A stretch of DNA of 64,000 nucleotides from Nocardiopsis sp. CNR-923 (GCF_001942255.1 NZ_MKKC01000087.1:62001-126000), one strand, 5' to 3'; counted from the first letter of the stretch, positions 26,027-34,937 are shown. Notes: a model not told the origin generated them from the letters alone. Program-made: numbers and translations.

Positions 26027-26782
26027 ATGCCGTCGTCGGCGCTTTCACGAACGTGCTCCCGCGCCCCGGTGCTGTGGGTCCGGCCCGGACACGCCGGGTA
26101 TCTGGGCCCCGAGCTCGACGTCGGCGTGCACTCCGCCCCGGTGGCCTGCCTGGGGCTGGGCCTGGACGAGCCGTTCCGTCTGGAGACCGCCGAGAGCGGC
26201 GAGCACACGGCGCGCAGCGTGTTCGCGGCGGCCCGCACGCGGCACCGGATCGTCACCGACGGGTGGATCCTGCTGCTGTACGCCGAGCCCGGCGGCGCCG
26301 CGTCGAAGGCGCTGCTCGACGGCATGACCCGGACCGAGGGGCCCTACGGCTTCCACTCCCGGCACGAGGCCGCCCTACTGGACGCCGCCCGCACCGGCGT
26401 GGACGCACTCGATCACCTGGTGTCGAGCCTGGCTCCCCCGCCACGTCCGCCCGACCCCCGGGTCATGCGGGTCGTGCGCGCGATCCGGTCGGATCCCTCG
26501 GCGTTCCCGCGCGCCCGGGACGCCGCGGACGCCGTCGGCATGTCGGTCGCCCATTTCCTGCGGGCCTTCGTCTCCGCCACCGGGACCACCTTCCGCCGCT
26601 ACCGCCAGTGGGCCAGGCTGCGCGTGGTCGGCGCGGGGTTGGACGCCGGGCATGACCTCACCCGCTGTGCCGCCGACGCCGGATTCTCCTCGCCGTCGCA
26701 TCTGAGCGAGACCTTCCGCCGCACGTTCGGCCTGTCCCTGACCGGCCTGCTCGCCTCGGGCGTGGAGGTCGACGTCCGGTAG
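26027..26782 (+). CDS. AraC-family transcription regulator
   Basis: A 251-residue regulator. The C-terminal ~100 residues are the AraC double helix-turn-helix (DAADAVGMSVAHFLRAFVSATG and CAADAGFSSPSHLSETFRRTFG, each shown in part). The N-terminal domain has no recognised ligand motif. TAGAAT at 26014-26019, eight bases before the ATG, looks like a -10 box, so the mRNA may be leaderless. It is divergent from the SGNH gene, a possible target. Confidence 0.85.
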   Translation: MPSSALSRTCSRAPVLWVRPGHAGYLGPELDVGVHSAPVACLGLGLDEPFRLETAESGEHTARSVFAAARTRHRIVTDGWILLLYAEPGGAASKALLDGMTRTEGPYGFHSRHEAALLDAARTGVDALDHLVSSLAPPPRPPDPRVMRVVRAIRSDPSAFPRARDAADAVGMSVAHFLRAFVSATGTTFRRYRQWARLRVVGAGLDAGHDLTRCAADAGFSSPSHLSETFRRTFGLSLTGLLASGVEVDVR

Positions 26783-26797
26783 GGGCGCGCCAGTCGC

Positions 26798-27147
26798 CTA
26801 CGCCTCGGGCTGAGACTCAGTTGCGAAGACGGGACCAAGCGCGCGAGCTGTTCGATCTCGTAGCGCCCCTCGACCGTGGCCTCGACGTCGAAGGCGTGTG
26901 CCTGGGTCGGCGGGTAGCCGATCAGCTCGACGGCTCGGCTGGGCAACGGCCCCGCCGCCGCCTCATCGGACTCCCACAGCAGGACGGCACCCCAGCGGTC
27001 GGTCACGGCGTCGGAGATCCAGGACTTGAACCGTAGCCCAGGGACTTCGGCGAAGGCGTCGACGGACTCGTCACGCAGGTACACGCGCAGGGACTCGATG
27101 GTCTGGTCCGACCGGGACAGGTCCCACCAGACGATGTGGACTCGCAT
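26798..27147 (-). CDS. Conserved small protein, ABM/YdhR-like (one base missing near 26836)
   Basis: A dimeric alpha-beta-barrel-like protein of about 116 residues beginning MRVHIVWWDLS, with WGAVLLWES and ELIGYPPT. The RBS AGGGAGGA supports the ATG at 27147. As written the frame runs past its natural end into the 3' part of the AraC gene. Adding one base at ACCAAG restores the family-like end (LARLGPVFATES) and a stop at 26798, just beyond the AraC stop. Function unknown. Confidence 0.65.
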
Positions 27148-27245
27148 CGACGTCCTCCCTCATCGATTCGCGGATATCGGATAGAAATCCACTGGAGAAT
27201 TAATCACCCTTATCACCGAAAACCGGGCATGCGCCACATGAACCC

Positions 27246-27274
27246 TTGACGGAACTCCAGGCAATCCTCAGCAT
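27246..27274 (+). promoter_or_regulatory. Predicted promoter TTGACG-N17-CAGCAT
   Basis: A -35-like TTGACG at 27246-27251 and a -10-like CAGCAT at 27269-27274 with ideal 17-base spacing, about 40 bases before the start of the duplicated small protein and its DUF6879 partner. Confidence 0.45.
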
Positions 27275-27314
27275 GGGCAGCGACGTTTCCGGCAACCCAG
27301 AGAGGACCCAGAGC

Positions 27315-27725
27315 ATGAGGTTGCGTCACCTGGGGACGGAATCCAACGAGACGGGGTGTCCCGCCCTGTACGCGACGGACAGGAGCACTTTCGTCGTCCA
27401 AGGGTGGAAGGTGGCCGATCCCCAGGTGCTCTCGGAGCGCGCGGACACCCGTGATGGCGAGTTCTACGTCGAGATACCCGAGGGCCTGCTGCGGTGCGAC
27501 GACGCAGACCCCGGGGAGCACGCGTGGCCGTACACAGGCGGTCGGCCCGCGATGTACACCACGAACCGGAACACCTACCTGGTACGTGGATGGGAGGTGA
27601 CCGACGCCCAGGCGCTCGCGGACCTGATCGACGTACGGGACAATGAAACCTGCGTCGAAGTGCCGAAATCCGTTCTCCGCCTCCCCGAGGGCGCTGACAC
27701 CGACATGACACTGGGGAACACGTGA
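27315..27725 (+). CDS. Small protein with two internal repeats
   Basis: A 136-residue protein made of two related units (about residues 14-60 and 76-122, period 62). The units share PA[LM]Y-T-R-T-[FY]-V-GW-V-D-Q-L-[DR]-RD-E-VE-P-[GS]-LR. AGAGGA eight bases upstream supports the ATG at 27315; a longer frame begins near the promoter. It overlaps the next gene by four bases (GTGA), so it is co-translated with DUF6879. No known domain; the duplicated unit suggests a repeated binding module. Confidence 0.65.
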   Translation: MRLRHLGTESNETGCPALYATDRSTFVVQGWKVADPQVLSERADTRDGEFYVEIPEGLLRCDDADPGEHAWPYTGGRPAMYTTNRNTYLVRGWEVTDAQALADLIDVRDNETCVEVPKSVLRLPEGADTDMTLGNT

Positions 27726-28243
27726 CGGACCTGTTGCCCCCCACCGCCCTCGCCGACCTCTTCGCCTCCTTCTCCCACACGGCGTTCCGCATCGAGGCCC
27801 GCGACTTCTACGATGTGGACTCCGAACACGAACCCTTCCGCCGCTTCCTGGCCGGTGAGCCCGCCGACGACTCCTGGATCGCCGGTTTCTGCGCCAAAGT
27901 CGCGCAGTGGACAGCCGAGGGCAAGCGACTGCGGCGCGTCCGTGTCGTCACGGTCCCCCACTCCGGCTACGTCCGGTGGAGCATGACCGTGGCGCGTAGG
28001 AACATCGAGGCGGGCGAGGACATCCGCTACCTTCCACGCACCGACACCGAAAAACTCGGAATCCCCGACGAGGACTACTGGCTCTTCGACTCCAGGCAAG
28101 CCGCCGTCCTACGCTTCGACGACACCGACCGACTCCTCGGAATCGAGCTCATCGAGGACCCCGGCGAGATCCTCGAACGCTGCCAGCGGCGCGACCTGGC
28201 CTGGAAGCACGCGATGGCGTGGAAGTCCTACACCCGTTCATAA
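27722..28243 (+). CDS. DUF6879 family protein
   Basis: A 173-residue actinobacterial protein with the family features FRIEARDFYDVDSE near the N-terminus, RVRVVTVPHSGYVRW in the middle and DYWLFDSRQAAVLRFD towards the end. Such genes are typically next to XRE/DUF5753 regulators, as here, 11 bases upstream of one. The function is not established; it may be an effector or partner controlled by the regulator. Confidence 0.82.
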   Translation: MTDLLPPTALADLFASFSHTAFRIEARDFYDVDSEHEPFRRFLAGEPADDSWIAGFCAKVAQWTAEGKRLRRVRVVTVPHSGYVRWSMTVARRNIEAGEDIRYLPRTDTEKLGIPDEDYWLFDSRQAAVLRFDDTDRLLGIELIEDPGEILERCQRRDLAWKHAMAWKSYTRS

Positions 28244-28254
28244 GATCACATCCC

Positions 28255-29099
28255 ATGTCGACCTTCCAGCGGGCGCGTGAGGCGCTCGGGCTCCGACTCC
28301 GCGAGCTGCGCCGTGACGCGCACCTGACCGGTCGGCGACTCGCGGAGCTCAACGGTTGGCACCCCTCCAAGGTCTCCAAGGTCGAGAACGGCAAACAGAA
28401 CCCGACGGAAACCGATCTCCGGAGTTGGGCGGCGGCCTGCGAACGTCCAGACCTTGCGGACGAGTTCATCGCCTCCCTGCGCACCCTGGAGACTCACTAC
28501 GTCACCTACCGCCGGATGTTTCGCAGCGGGTTGACGGCCAAACAGCGAGCGTGGGCCGACCTGGAGGAAGGGACACGGTTCGTCCGCAACTTCGAGGCGG
28601 CCGTCATCCCCGGGCTGCTCCAAACCCCTGGCTACGCCCGTTCCCGGCTCATGGAGGGCATCACCTACGACGGGTCGCCCGACGACCTGGACGACGCCGT
28701 CGCCGCTCGGATGCAGCGCCAGCAAGTGCTGTACCGCAGTGGCAGGAGGTTTCACTTCGTGATCACCGAGGCGGTCCTCCGGTACGGCCTGTGCTCTCCA
28801 GAGGTGATGGCGGGCCAACTCGATCGCCTCGTGGCCCTCTCCACCGCGCCAGGCCTGCGGTTCGGCGTCATCCCCTTCACCGAGCCGCTGGCCAAGGCGC
28901 CTCTCCACGGGTTCTGGATCTTCGACGACGCGCGGTCATGGTCGAGAACCTCACCGCCGAACTCAACCTCACCCAACCGACCGAGGTGCAGCGCTACCTG
29001 CGGATCTTCGGTCGTCTGGCCGAGAACGCCCGCTACGGCAGCGAGGCGCGCACCGTCATCACACGGGTCCTGACCGACCTCACCGCGACAACGGGCTGA
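28255..29099 (+). CDS. XRE-family regulator with DUF5753 domain (one base missing near 28930)
   Basis: About 281 residues. The N-terminal helix-turn-helix includes TGRRLAELNGWHPSKVSKVENG, followed by the DUF5753 domain with RNFEAAVIPGLLQTPGYAR, LRFGVIPF and VMVENLTAELNLTQPTEV. GACGACGCGCGG should read GACGACCGCGCGG. It ends the operon with the repeat protein and DUF6879. WhiJ- and BldB-like developmental regulators use this architecture, but here the target is unknown. Confidence 0.84.
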
Positions 29100-29134
29100 C
29101 CCGGCGACGACGTACCCCACCGTTCGTGCCGATC

Positions 29135-29217
29135 GTTGCTCCAGGAAGCATCCGCGAACACGTCATTCGCAATGTGGAGCAACTTTCTTCCCGCGACGCG
29201 GCACCGAACCTAGGTTC
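29135..29217. promoter_or_regulatory. Compound hairpin followed by palindrome GAACCTAGGTTC
   Basis: GTTGCTCC (29135-29142) pairs with GGAGCAAC (29176-29183), enclosing a smaller GCGAA/TTCGC stem, and is followed by TTTCTT: a likely terminator of the XRE gene. At 29206-29217 lies the perfect palindrome GAACCTAGGTTC, just ahead of the next gene, a candidate operator. Confidence 0.5.
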
Positions 29218-29273
29218 TAAGGAGGATCGGCAGTTGCCGGGTTCCGAACCGTCAAGAGAAAGGGGCCACGAAA

Positions 29274-29753
29274 GTGGTTGCTCTCCTCACCAAGGCCACG
29301 CACGGCGCGGATCTCATCGACCCCCACCTGTTCGACCGCCTCGTGAGCGACGTCCAGCGGGATCACGCCCGTGACCGCGCGACCTCTGCCCGGATCGTGG
29401 ACCAGTCTCTCGTCTACCTGGTCGCCTGCTCACACACCCCGTCCCCCATCAGCCCCACGCCCCTCGTCGATCTGGGATGGCACGCCTTCATCCTGCGCAC
29501 CTCCGAGTACCGGGAATTCTGCCGAGACGTGCTCGGCGGCTTCATCGACCACCACCCCAACGACGCACGCCCCAACGACGCGGAGCGTGAGGCCACCGCA
29601 GAGCGCACCCTGCGGGCCGTCCTCGACACCGGTCTGCACGTGGAGCACGACCTGTGGACCGAAGACGCCGGGTGCTCCAGTTGTACCGACACCAAGACTG
29701 GTGGTGACGGCGACGGCTGCCACCAGGGATGCCACGACAGCAAGGTGAAGTAG
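29274..29753 (+). CDS. GRDP-like protein with cysteine-rich tail
   Basis: A 159-residue protein. The core VDLGWHAFILRTSEYREFC and IDHHPND matches glycine-rich-domain-protein-like families of actinomycetes. The last 30 residues hold four cysteines, CSSC and, after a GGDGDG stretch, C-x3-C. That tail could bind metal, form disulfides or be a modification substrate. The GTG start follows AGAAAGGGG. It is 11 bases from the APH-type kinase gene, so the two probably form a transcription unit. Function unknown. Confidence 0.7.
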   Translation: MVALLTKATHGADLIDPHLFDRLVSDVQRDHARDRATSARIVDQSLVYLVACSHTPSPISPTPLVDLGWHAFILRTSEYREFCRDVLGGFIDHHPNDARPNDAEREATAERTLRAVLDTGLHVEHDLWTEDAGCSSCTDTKTGGDGDGCHQGCHDSKVK

Positions 29754-29764
29754 CCGAGCCCACG

Positions 29765-30649
29765 ATGCGACGATTCACCTGGGCGCACCTGCCCGACCCC
29801 GCCAAGACCGCGTTCGAGGCGGAGTTCGGGCGGGTGCGCCACACCACGACCACCCCGCCCGGCCTGACGATCGGCATCGCGTCACGTGTGGAGACCGAAC
29901 GCCACACGGTGTTCGTCAAGGCGGTCCCGATCCGATCCCCTGCCCTCCCCGGATATCGGCGGGAGCGCGCCGTGGCGGAGGCGCTCCCGGCCGGAGTTCC
30001 CGCACCCCGGATCCTCTGGGTCTGCGAAGGCGGGTGGCTGACGCTGGTCTTCGAGTACGTCGAGGGGCGGCACGTGGATCTGGCCTCGGACGCGCTGGCG
30101 GTCATGCGGACCCTGACGGACATGCGCGACCGGTTGGATCCCTCCCCGGTGCCGGGCATGCGTTCCATCGACGAGAAGCTGAGCGCGTTCCTCGCGGCGG
30201 CCCGCGCCGCGCTCGACGGTCCCGCTGAGGAGATCGCCGACGTCGACGCCTACGCCGACGTGGTCGAGCGCGCCGACCTGGCGGCCTTCACCGGGACGGC
30301 CCTGCTGCACGCCGACCTTACCTCGGGCAACCTGATCCACGACGGCGACCGAGTGTGGGTGCTCGATTGGGCGCTGTCCTCGCTCGGTGCGCCCTGGGTG
30401 GACGTGGCGCTCATGGTGCCGCGCCTGACCGAGGCCGGGTTCTCTCCGCCGGAAGCCGAGAGATGGGCCTCGGAGCACCCCGACTGGCGGACGGCTCCGG
30501 CGCACGCGCTCGATCTGTTGGCGGTTCTCCGGCCCCTTTTCCTGGTGGAGAAGATCCGCACGGGGCCGTCCTGGCTGGCTGACGGCCGCCGGGAAGCGTT
30601 GCGGTCCCATGAGGCATGGGCGCGTCACCGGTTGCGGCTGTGCACGTAA
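29765..30649 (+). CDS. Aminoglycoside-phosphotransferase-like kinase
   Basis: A 294-residue protein kinase-fold enzyme of the APH/choline kinase group. It has HTVFVKAVPI (ATP lysine), the catalytic loop HADLTSGNLI, and the metal motif VLDWALSSLG. The N-terminus lacks a transit signal. Its partner gene encodes the Cys-tailed protein. It may act on a small molecule or on its neighbour; antibiotic resistance cannot be inferred from the family alone. Confidence 0.8.
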   Translation: MRRFTWAHLPDPAKTAFEAEFGRVRHTTTTPPGLTIGIASRVETERHTVFVKAVPIRSPALPGYRRERAVAEALPAGVPAPRILWVCEGGWLTLVFEYVEGRHVDLASDALAVMRTLTDMRDRLDPSPVPGMRSIDEKLSAFLAAARAALDGPAEEIADVDAYADVVERADLAAFTGTALLHADLTSGNLIHDGDRVWVLDWALSSLGAPWVDVALMVPRLTEAGFSPPEAERWASEHPDWRTAPAHALDLLAVLRPLFLVEKIRTGPSWLADGRREALRSHEAWARHRLRLCT

Positions 30650-30664
30650 GAGGCACACCGCAAT

Positions 30665-30693
30665 GAAGCCGTGAGCGGATCGCCCACGGCTTC
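30665..30693. terminator. Bidirectional terminator
   Basis: GAAGCCGTG (30665-30673) and CACGGCTTC (30685-30693) form a 9-bp stem between the kinase and the convergent DUF397 gene, followed by TCGTCGTCTT. Confidence 0.7.
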
Positions 30694-30722
30694 GTCGTCT
30701 TCGGTGGAGGGATGAGGAGAGG

Positions 30723-30980
30723 TCAGCCCTGCGCGGTCGCGCGCAGGAAGGTGGCCCACGCGTCCCGGGGAAAGGACAGGAAGCCGAGGTCACGCTGGGT
30801 GGAGTCGCGGACCGCGAACCGGCCGGGTTCGTTCCGGAAGGGACCCGCTTCGACGCACTCGCCGCCACCGTTGACGCTGTAGCTGCTGATGTGCCAGCCG
30901 ACCTCGACGCAGTTGCCGCCGCTGTTCCTGCTGTAACTACTGGTCCGCCAACCGACCACGGCCGACGTGTCCCGGTTCAT
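30723..30980 (-). CDS. DUF397 protein with duplicated N-terminal motif
   Basis: An 85-residue DUF397 protein. The segment WRTSSYSRNSGGNCVEV is followed directly by a near copy, WHISSYSVNGGGECVEA, before the usual AVRDSTQRDLGFLSFPRDAWATF. Normal DUF397 proteins carry one copy. Its ATG overlaps the stop of the XRE regulator (ATGA), so it is the downstream gene of a two-gene unit. Confidence 0.88.
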   Translation of the reverse strand: MNRDTSAVVGWRTSSYSRNSGGNCVEVGWHISSYSVNGGGECVEAGPFRNEPGRFAVRDSTQRDLGFLSFPRDAWATFLRATAQG

Positions 30981-31826
30981 CGCAACTCCTGTTCAACCCT
31001 GCGTAGGAAGTCGATGGACTCATCCAGTCCAAGGCTGCCCTCGTACAACCGATCGTATCGGTCTGCCAGGTCGTCCGCTCCGACTGATTCGGCGAAGAGC
31101 GCCCCCGCGGGGCTCTCGATGTGCGCAACGAGCGGAAACGGGTTCGGCATGACGATCAGGGTGAAGGCTCCTGCGCTCCCGCAGTGCGCGCCAGACCAGA
31201 AGGGCAGGACACGAATGTCAACGTTCTCTCGCGTCGCGACAGAAGCGACGTGCGCAACTTGTTCAGCCATGACCAAGTTTCCCCCGATAGGACGCCGGAG
31301 GACGGCTTCGTCAAGTACAGCCGAGAACCTAACCCCGTCTTGGTTCAGGATCTTCTGTCGCGTCATCCTCAAATTGACCCAGCGCTTGATCTGCTGCTTG
31401 GGTGCCCCTGGGTCATCGGCGCGCATGAGAGCCTCGGCGTACTCGGAGGTCTGAAGCAGCCTGAGACTGCGCCAACGTTGAATTCCTTGAGCTCATGCGC
31501 CCGCTCCTCCAGCCAGAGCGCATCAATCATCCAGCCGCTGACATCTTTGGAGTGTTTCTCCCACCAGCCTGTCTTGGATACCTCATCCACCATGTGCAGC
31601 GTGGCCTGACGCTGAGACTCCTCCTCCACCCCGTAGAGTCCATCAGTGCGATGACGTCGTCCTTGCGTGGTGGGTGAATCCCCGCTTCGAACCTGCTCAC
31701 AGACGACTGATCGCGCCGCAGATACTCGCCGACCTCCTGCAAGGTCATGCCGTTGCGCTGGCGCAACTCCTTGAAGGTCTTCCCTATCCACTGGGCCCGC
31801 AGGGTGACCTGTCTCTTCGCTGGCAC
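30977..31826 (-). CDS. XRE-family regulator with DUF5753 domain (two bases missing)
   Basis: About 283 residues. The helix-turn-helix is MTLQEVGEYLRRDQSSVSRFE, then DUF5753 with GLLQTSEYAEALMR and NVDIRVLPFWSG and VAHIESPAGALF. Two breaks, near 31638 (GACTCTAC for GACCTCTAC) and near 31460 (GGCTGCTT for GGCCTGCTT), each heal with one C. The GTG at 31826 has GAGGTAA five bases upstream. It is paired with DUF397, the standard partner. Confidence 0.82.
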
Positions 31827-32225
31827 GGGTTACCTCGCAGATACTCACGCATTATTGGTTCAACTTCTTGCGCATCCTATGTAGGGCGTGCCACTATTGA
31901 CAACAGGTCAAGCCTAGATCGCTGAGCGTGATCGCTGGGCCTGTCAGGAAACTAGACAGCCGCCCGGAGTGGGGTCATGAGCTTGGACCCTCTACGTCCC
32001 ACCTCGGGCGGCCTGAGGAGAGGAACGCCGATGAGCGGCATCCCCGAACTCCCACCCCCCATTCTCCCGCAGGCGTGGGCCGAGGTCGACACCTCTGTGG
32101 ACGACGAGCCCCCGGAGGTGCTCGCCCCGAAGAGGGCTGACCGCCCCAGGACACGACATCGCGCCCCCGCGCGGCCAAGGTCCCCAGAAGAGACCCGACG
32201 CACGGGGGCGCGGTCATCGCCCGTG
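31827..32225. other. Intergenic region with inverted repeats and a possible small ORF
   Basis: 399 bases without an established gene. TTGAC-N5-GTCAA (31897-31911) may be an operator of the XRE gene. A 15-bp near-perfect inverted repeat (31959-31973 and 31998-32012, spacer 24) ends 18 bases before an ATG at 32031. That ATG has a strong GAGGAGAGG binding site and opens a Pro/Glu-rich frame (MSGIPELPPPILPQAWAEV). The frame runs into the antisense of the permease gene, so I do not call it as a gene. GCGCCCCCG (32161) and CGGGGGCGC (32203) may terminate the permease gene. Confidence 0.45.
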
Positions 32226-33608
32226 TCAGACGAAGCCGAACACCGGCGGGAACACCAGCACGACCAGCCCCGCCCATGCTGCGTAGACCGGCAGGTAGGT
32301 CGTCTGCCACCGTTCGACCGCGGCGAACGGACGGTGGCCCCGAACGAAGCCCAGCATCAGCCACGCCGACCACACCAGGTGCACCAGCAGCACGAGGTTG
32401 AGCCCCAGCGCGGCGGTCTTGTTGGCGGTGAACCCGAACTCCGCGATCCTGGTCAGCATCGCAGTCAGCGCGACGGCGTCCACCGCGAGCGCCGCTGCGA
32501 CCAGCGCGAGTTGCAGCCAGTCGAACACGTTCGGCGGGGCCAACGGGTCGCGGGCGGAGATCGAGTACAGCAGCAGGAACAGGACCAGCACCAGGACGGC
32601 GTCCATGAGGATGAGCAGGCCGCGGTCCACCGTGGTCAGCGGACCGTTCACCAGGAGCGCCACCAGGTCCGCGACCAGCATCAGAAGCGCGAGCGGTGTG
32701 AACACCCGGGTCAGCACGGGCGCGATGTTCTCCACCACGCTCTTCTTGGCCTCCACCAGCCACGCGGCCACCAGGAGCGCGCCGGGCACGCCGAACGGCA
32801 GCAGCCAGCCCTCGAAGAACGGCTCCAGGTCGACGTCCACCAGGGCCAGCACGCCGAAGGTGAGACCGACGAGGACCATCGACCCCAGCGCGAGCAGCGC
32901 CAGGTACATCGTCAGCTCGCCCACGAACCGCACGAAGTCCATCCGCCGGTCGTGGGACCGCCAGTTCCCGCCCGCGTGCAGGACGCCCACGAGCAACCCC
33001 AGGATGACCGGAGCGTGCGTGATCGCGAGGACGTCGGTCATCCCGGGGGCCGGGAACGGTCCGGGGGTGGCCTCGAAGGGGTAGAGGTTCACCGCCAGGG
33101 CCGGTACGGCCGCGACGGCGGCCACCGCCGCGCACACCCACCACGTGACGCCCCGCTTCCAGGCGAACCATCCCGCCAGGAACGGGAGCACCGTGAAGGC
33201 GAGGTTGCGGACCTGCGCGAACTCGTCGTCCACGGTCGTGAAGAGGAGTTTGACCGCCAACCCCGCGCCGACCGCGAAGGCGAGCAGCACGCCGAGTTCG
33301 CGCCACCGTGACGGGCCGCCCGCACCGTCGTCGGCCTCGGGGACGAGGACCAGCTGTTTCCAGAGCCGGTGGGAGTGCTCGCGCGCGAACTCCCGCGACA
33401 CCTCGTCCAGGTCGCCCATGCGCTTGACCGCGACGAGGAAGGCCTCCTCGTGGTCGAGGCCGTTGGCCCCCAGGTCGGCGATCTGCTCGCGCAGGTGGTC
33501 CTCCATCTCCTCGACGTCCGACGGGGCGATGGCCCGACGGCGGCGCACGAAGCCGCGCCACTGGTCGATCTGGGCCTCCAGGACGTCACCGCGTGCGGCC
33601 TCGCTCAT
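32226..33608 (-). CDS. Permease-prefix-domain membrane protein
   Basis: A 460-residue protein. The first ~85 residues are the soluble permease prefix domain (VEEMEDHLREQIADL, EAFLVAVKRMGD), followed by about ten hydrophobic helices from residue 115 to 450. The ATG overlaps the padR stop (TGATG), so it is co-translated with the regulator. PadR-permease pairs are common; the substrate is not known. I see no ATPase and no catalytic motif, so this may be a membrane sensor. Confidence 0.8.
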   Translation of the reverse strand: MSEAARGDVLEAQIDQWRGFVRRRRAIAPSDVEEMEDHLREQIADLGANGLDHEEAFLVAVKRMGDLDEVSREFAREHSHRLWKQLVLVPEADDGAGGPSRWRELGVLLAFAVGAGLAVKLLFTTVDDEFAQVRNLAFTVLPFLAGWFAWKRGVTWWVCAAVAAVAAVPALAVNLYPFEATPGPFPAPGMTDVLAITHAPVILGLLVGVLHAGGNWRSHDRRMDFVRFVGELTMYLALLALGSMVLVGLTFGVLALVDVDLEPFFEGWLLPFGVPGALLVAAWLVEAKKSVVENIAPVLTRVFTPLALLMLVADLVALLVNGPLTTVDRGLLILMDAVLVLVLFLLLYSISARDPLAPPNVFDWLQLALVAAALAVDAVALTAMLTRIAEFGFTANKTAALGLNLVLLVHLVWSAWLMLGFVRGHRPFAAVERWQTTYLPVYAAWAGLVVLVFPPVFGFV

Positions 33609-33981
33609 CAGGCGATCCCCCCTGTCGTGGCGACCCCCGGGACGGGGGGATGCGACGCGGCCTGCCACACCTGCCTGAGCGCGTCGGCGACGACACTCCA
33701 CTGTTTCTGCCGCTCGGTCAGCGCCTCCCGCCCGGCCTGGGTGATCGCGTAGTGCTTGCGGCGACGGCCGGCGTCGGACGTGCCCCAGGTCGCCTGGACG
33801 TAGCCGTTGCGTTCCAGGCGGTGCAGGAGGGGGTAGAGCATCCCGTCCGTCCACTGCATCTGCCCGCCGGAGAGTTCGTTGACGCGTTTGACGATGGCGT
33901 AGCGTAGGACTCGCCCTCGGCCAGGATGCCGAGGACGAGCGGTGTGGCCGACGCCGCGACCAGGTCCTTGTCGATGTGCAC
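33608..33981 (-). CDS. PadR-family transcription regulator (one base missing near 33902)
   Basis: About 124 residues with the PadR winged helix: LGILAEGESYAYAIVKRVNELSG, MQWTDGMLYPLLHRLERNGYV, and a long C-terminal helix REALTERQKQWSVV (fragments). TACGCTACGCC should read TACGCCTACGCC. The start is GTG. It is the first gene of an operon with the membrane protein and is probably autoregulated through the upstream inverted repeat. Confidence 0.87.
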
Positions 33982-33989
33982 GTGTACGT

Positions 33990-34040
33990 CCTATGCCTCG
34001 TTCCGCCAGGGGTTGCTACCCTAGCAGACCTAGGCATAGG
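33990..34040. promoter_or_regulatory. PadR operator candidate CCTATGCCT-N33-AGGCATAGG
   Basis: Perfect 9-bp arms at 33990-33998 and 34032-34040, immediately upstream of padR. Nested arms CCTCGTTC (33996-34003) and GAACGAGG (34042-34049) are also present. The two sets overlap the likely padR promoter. Confidence 0.5.
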
Positions 34041-34260
34041 AGAACGAGGTATGGAGTCGGGTCTGCGCCCTGGCCCGGCCGCGTGACCGCGCGGAACCCG
34101 ACGACCCGCATCAGGAACGCTTCGGCGGCGCTCTCGGATCCCGCAGTCACGATTCGCTTACGCGGTAGGACAATGCACACCAAAGGACCGCGTACCGCGC
34201 ACCCGCTACCGCTAGGTTGAGAGCAGGATCCCTCGGTCGTGTGCGGCCGGGGGAACCGAA

Positions 34261-34300
34261 GAGACGGCCGGAAACCAATCCCCCCGGGTCCGGCCGTCTC
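34261..34300. terminator. Terminator
   Basis: GAGACGGCCGGA (34261-34272) and TCCGGCCGTCTC (34289-34300) form a perfect 12-bp stem, 28 bases beyond the stop of the pyridoxamine-oxidase-like gene on the minus strand. Confidence 0.75.
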
Positions 34301-34327
34301 GCCGTGTCCGGAGCCCGGTTCCGGCGC

Positions 34328-34887
34328 TCACGAGGACGGCGGATATCCCGGCAGACCGTCGATGCTGGCGGCGTTGCGGTGATGCCACATGTCGTCGAAG
34401 TAGGCCGGGTCATGGCGTTCGTGGTACCGGTCCAGCAGATCGCGGTCACCGCGCACGTCCATCAGGGGCACGGAGAATCCGCAGGAGTCGGAGACGCGCT
34501 GGACGTCGACCACGATGATCGAGCGTTGTCCGTGGGTGCGCTCCTTGGGGAAGTGGGCGCGCAGGCCTCGAACTCCGGATCGGACGGCAGGACCGCGCGG
34601 CCGCGGCCGTGGAGGCGGACGATGTTCGGCGGGCCGTCGAAGGCACAGAACATCAGGACGATCCGACCGTTCTCCCGCAGGTGGGCGATGGTCTCGACGC
34701 CGGATCCGGTGTAGTCGAGGTAGGCCACCCGGTGCTCGCCGAGCACGGCGAACGTCCCGTCCATCCCTTTGGGAGAGACGTTGACGTGGCCGTCCCCGGC
34801 GAGCGGTGCGGTGCCGACGAAGAACACCGGCTGGGCGAGGAGGAACCGCGCGAGCCGGTCGCCGATGGAGTCGTGGATCTTTCCCAT
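34328..34887 (-). CDS. Pyridoxamine 5'-phosphate oxidase-family protein (one base missing near 34565)
   Basis: About 186 residues with the split-barrel flavin fold. It contains FFVGTAPLAGDGHVNVSPKG, VAYLDYTGSG and IVLMFCAFDGPPNIVRLHGRG (fragments), the pattern of FMN/F420-binding PNPOx-like proteins. GAGGCCTGCGCGC should be GAGGCCCTGCGCGC. Such proteins mostly bind FMN, F420 or haem and are not true PdxH enzymes. Stand-alone gene. Confidence 0.83.
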
Positions 34888-34937
34888 GACGGTGAGTCTT
34901 CCACCCAGGTCGCACCCGCCCCCTCCCCGGGGACCTC

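Larger units (their letters stand above)
33982..34327. other. Intergenic region upstream of padR
   Basis: 346 bases with no gene. Its left end holds the padR promoter and inverted repeat, its right end the terminator of the flavin-fold gene. The middle (34050-34260) shows no feature I can name. Confidence 0.45.

Noticed and set aside
29765-30649. Aminoglycoside resistance gene
   Set aside because: The kinase fold is shared by many non-resistance enzymes and no resistance context is present.
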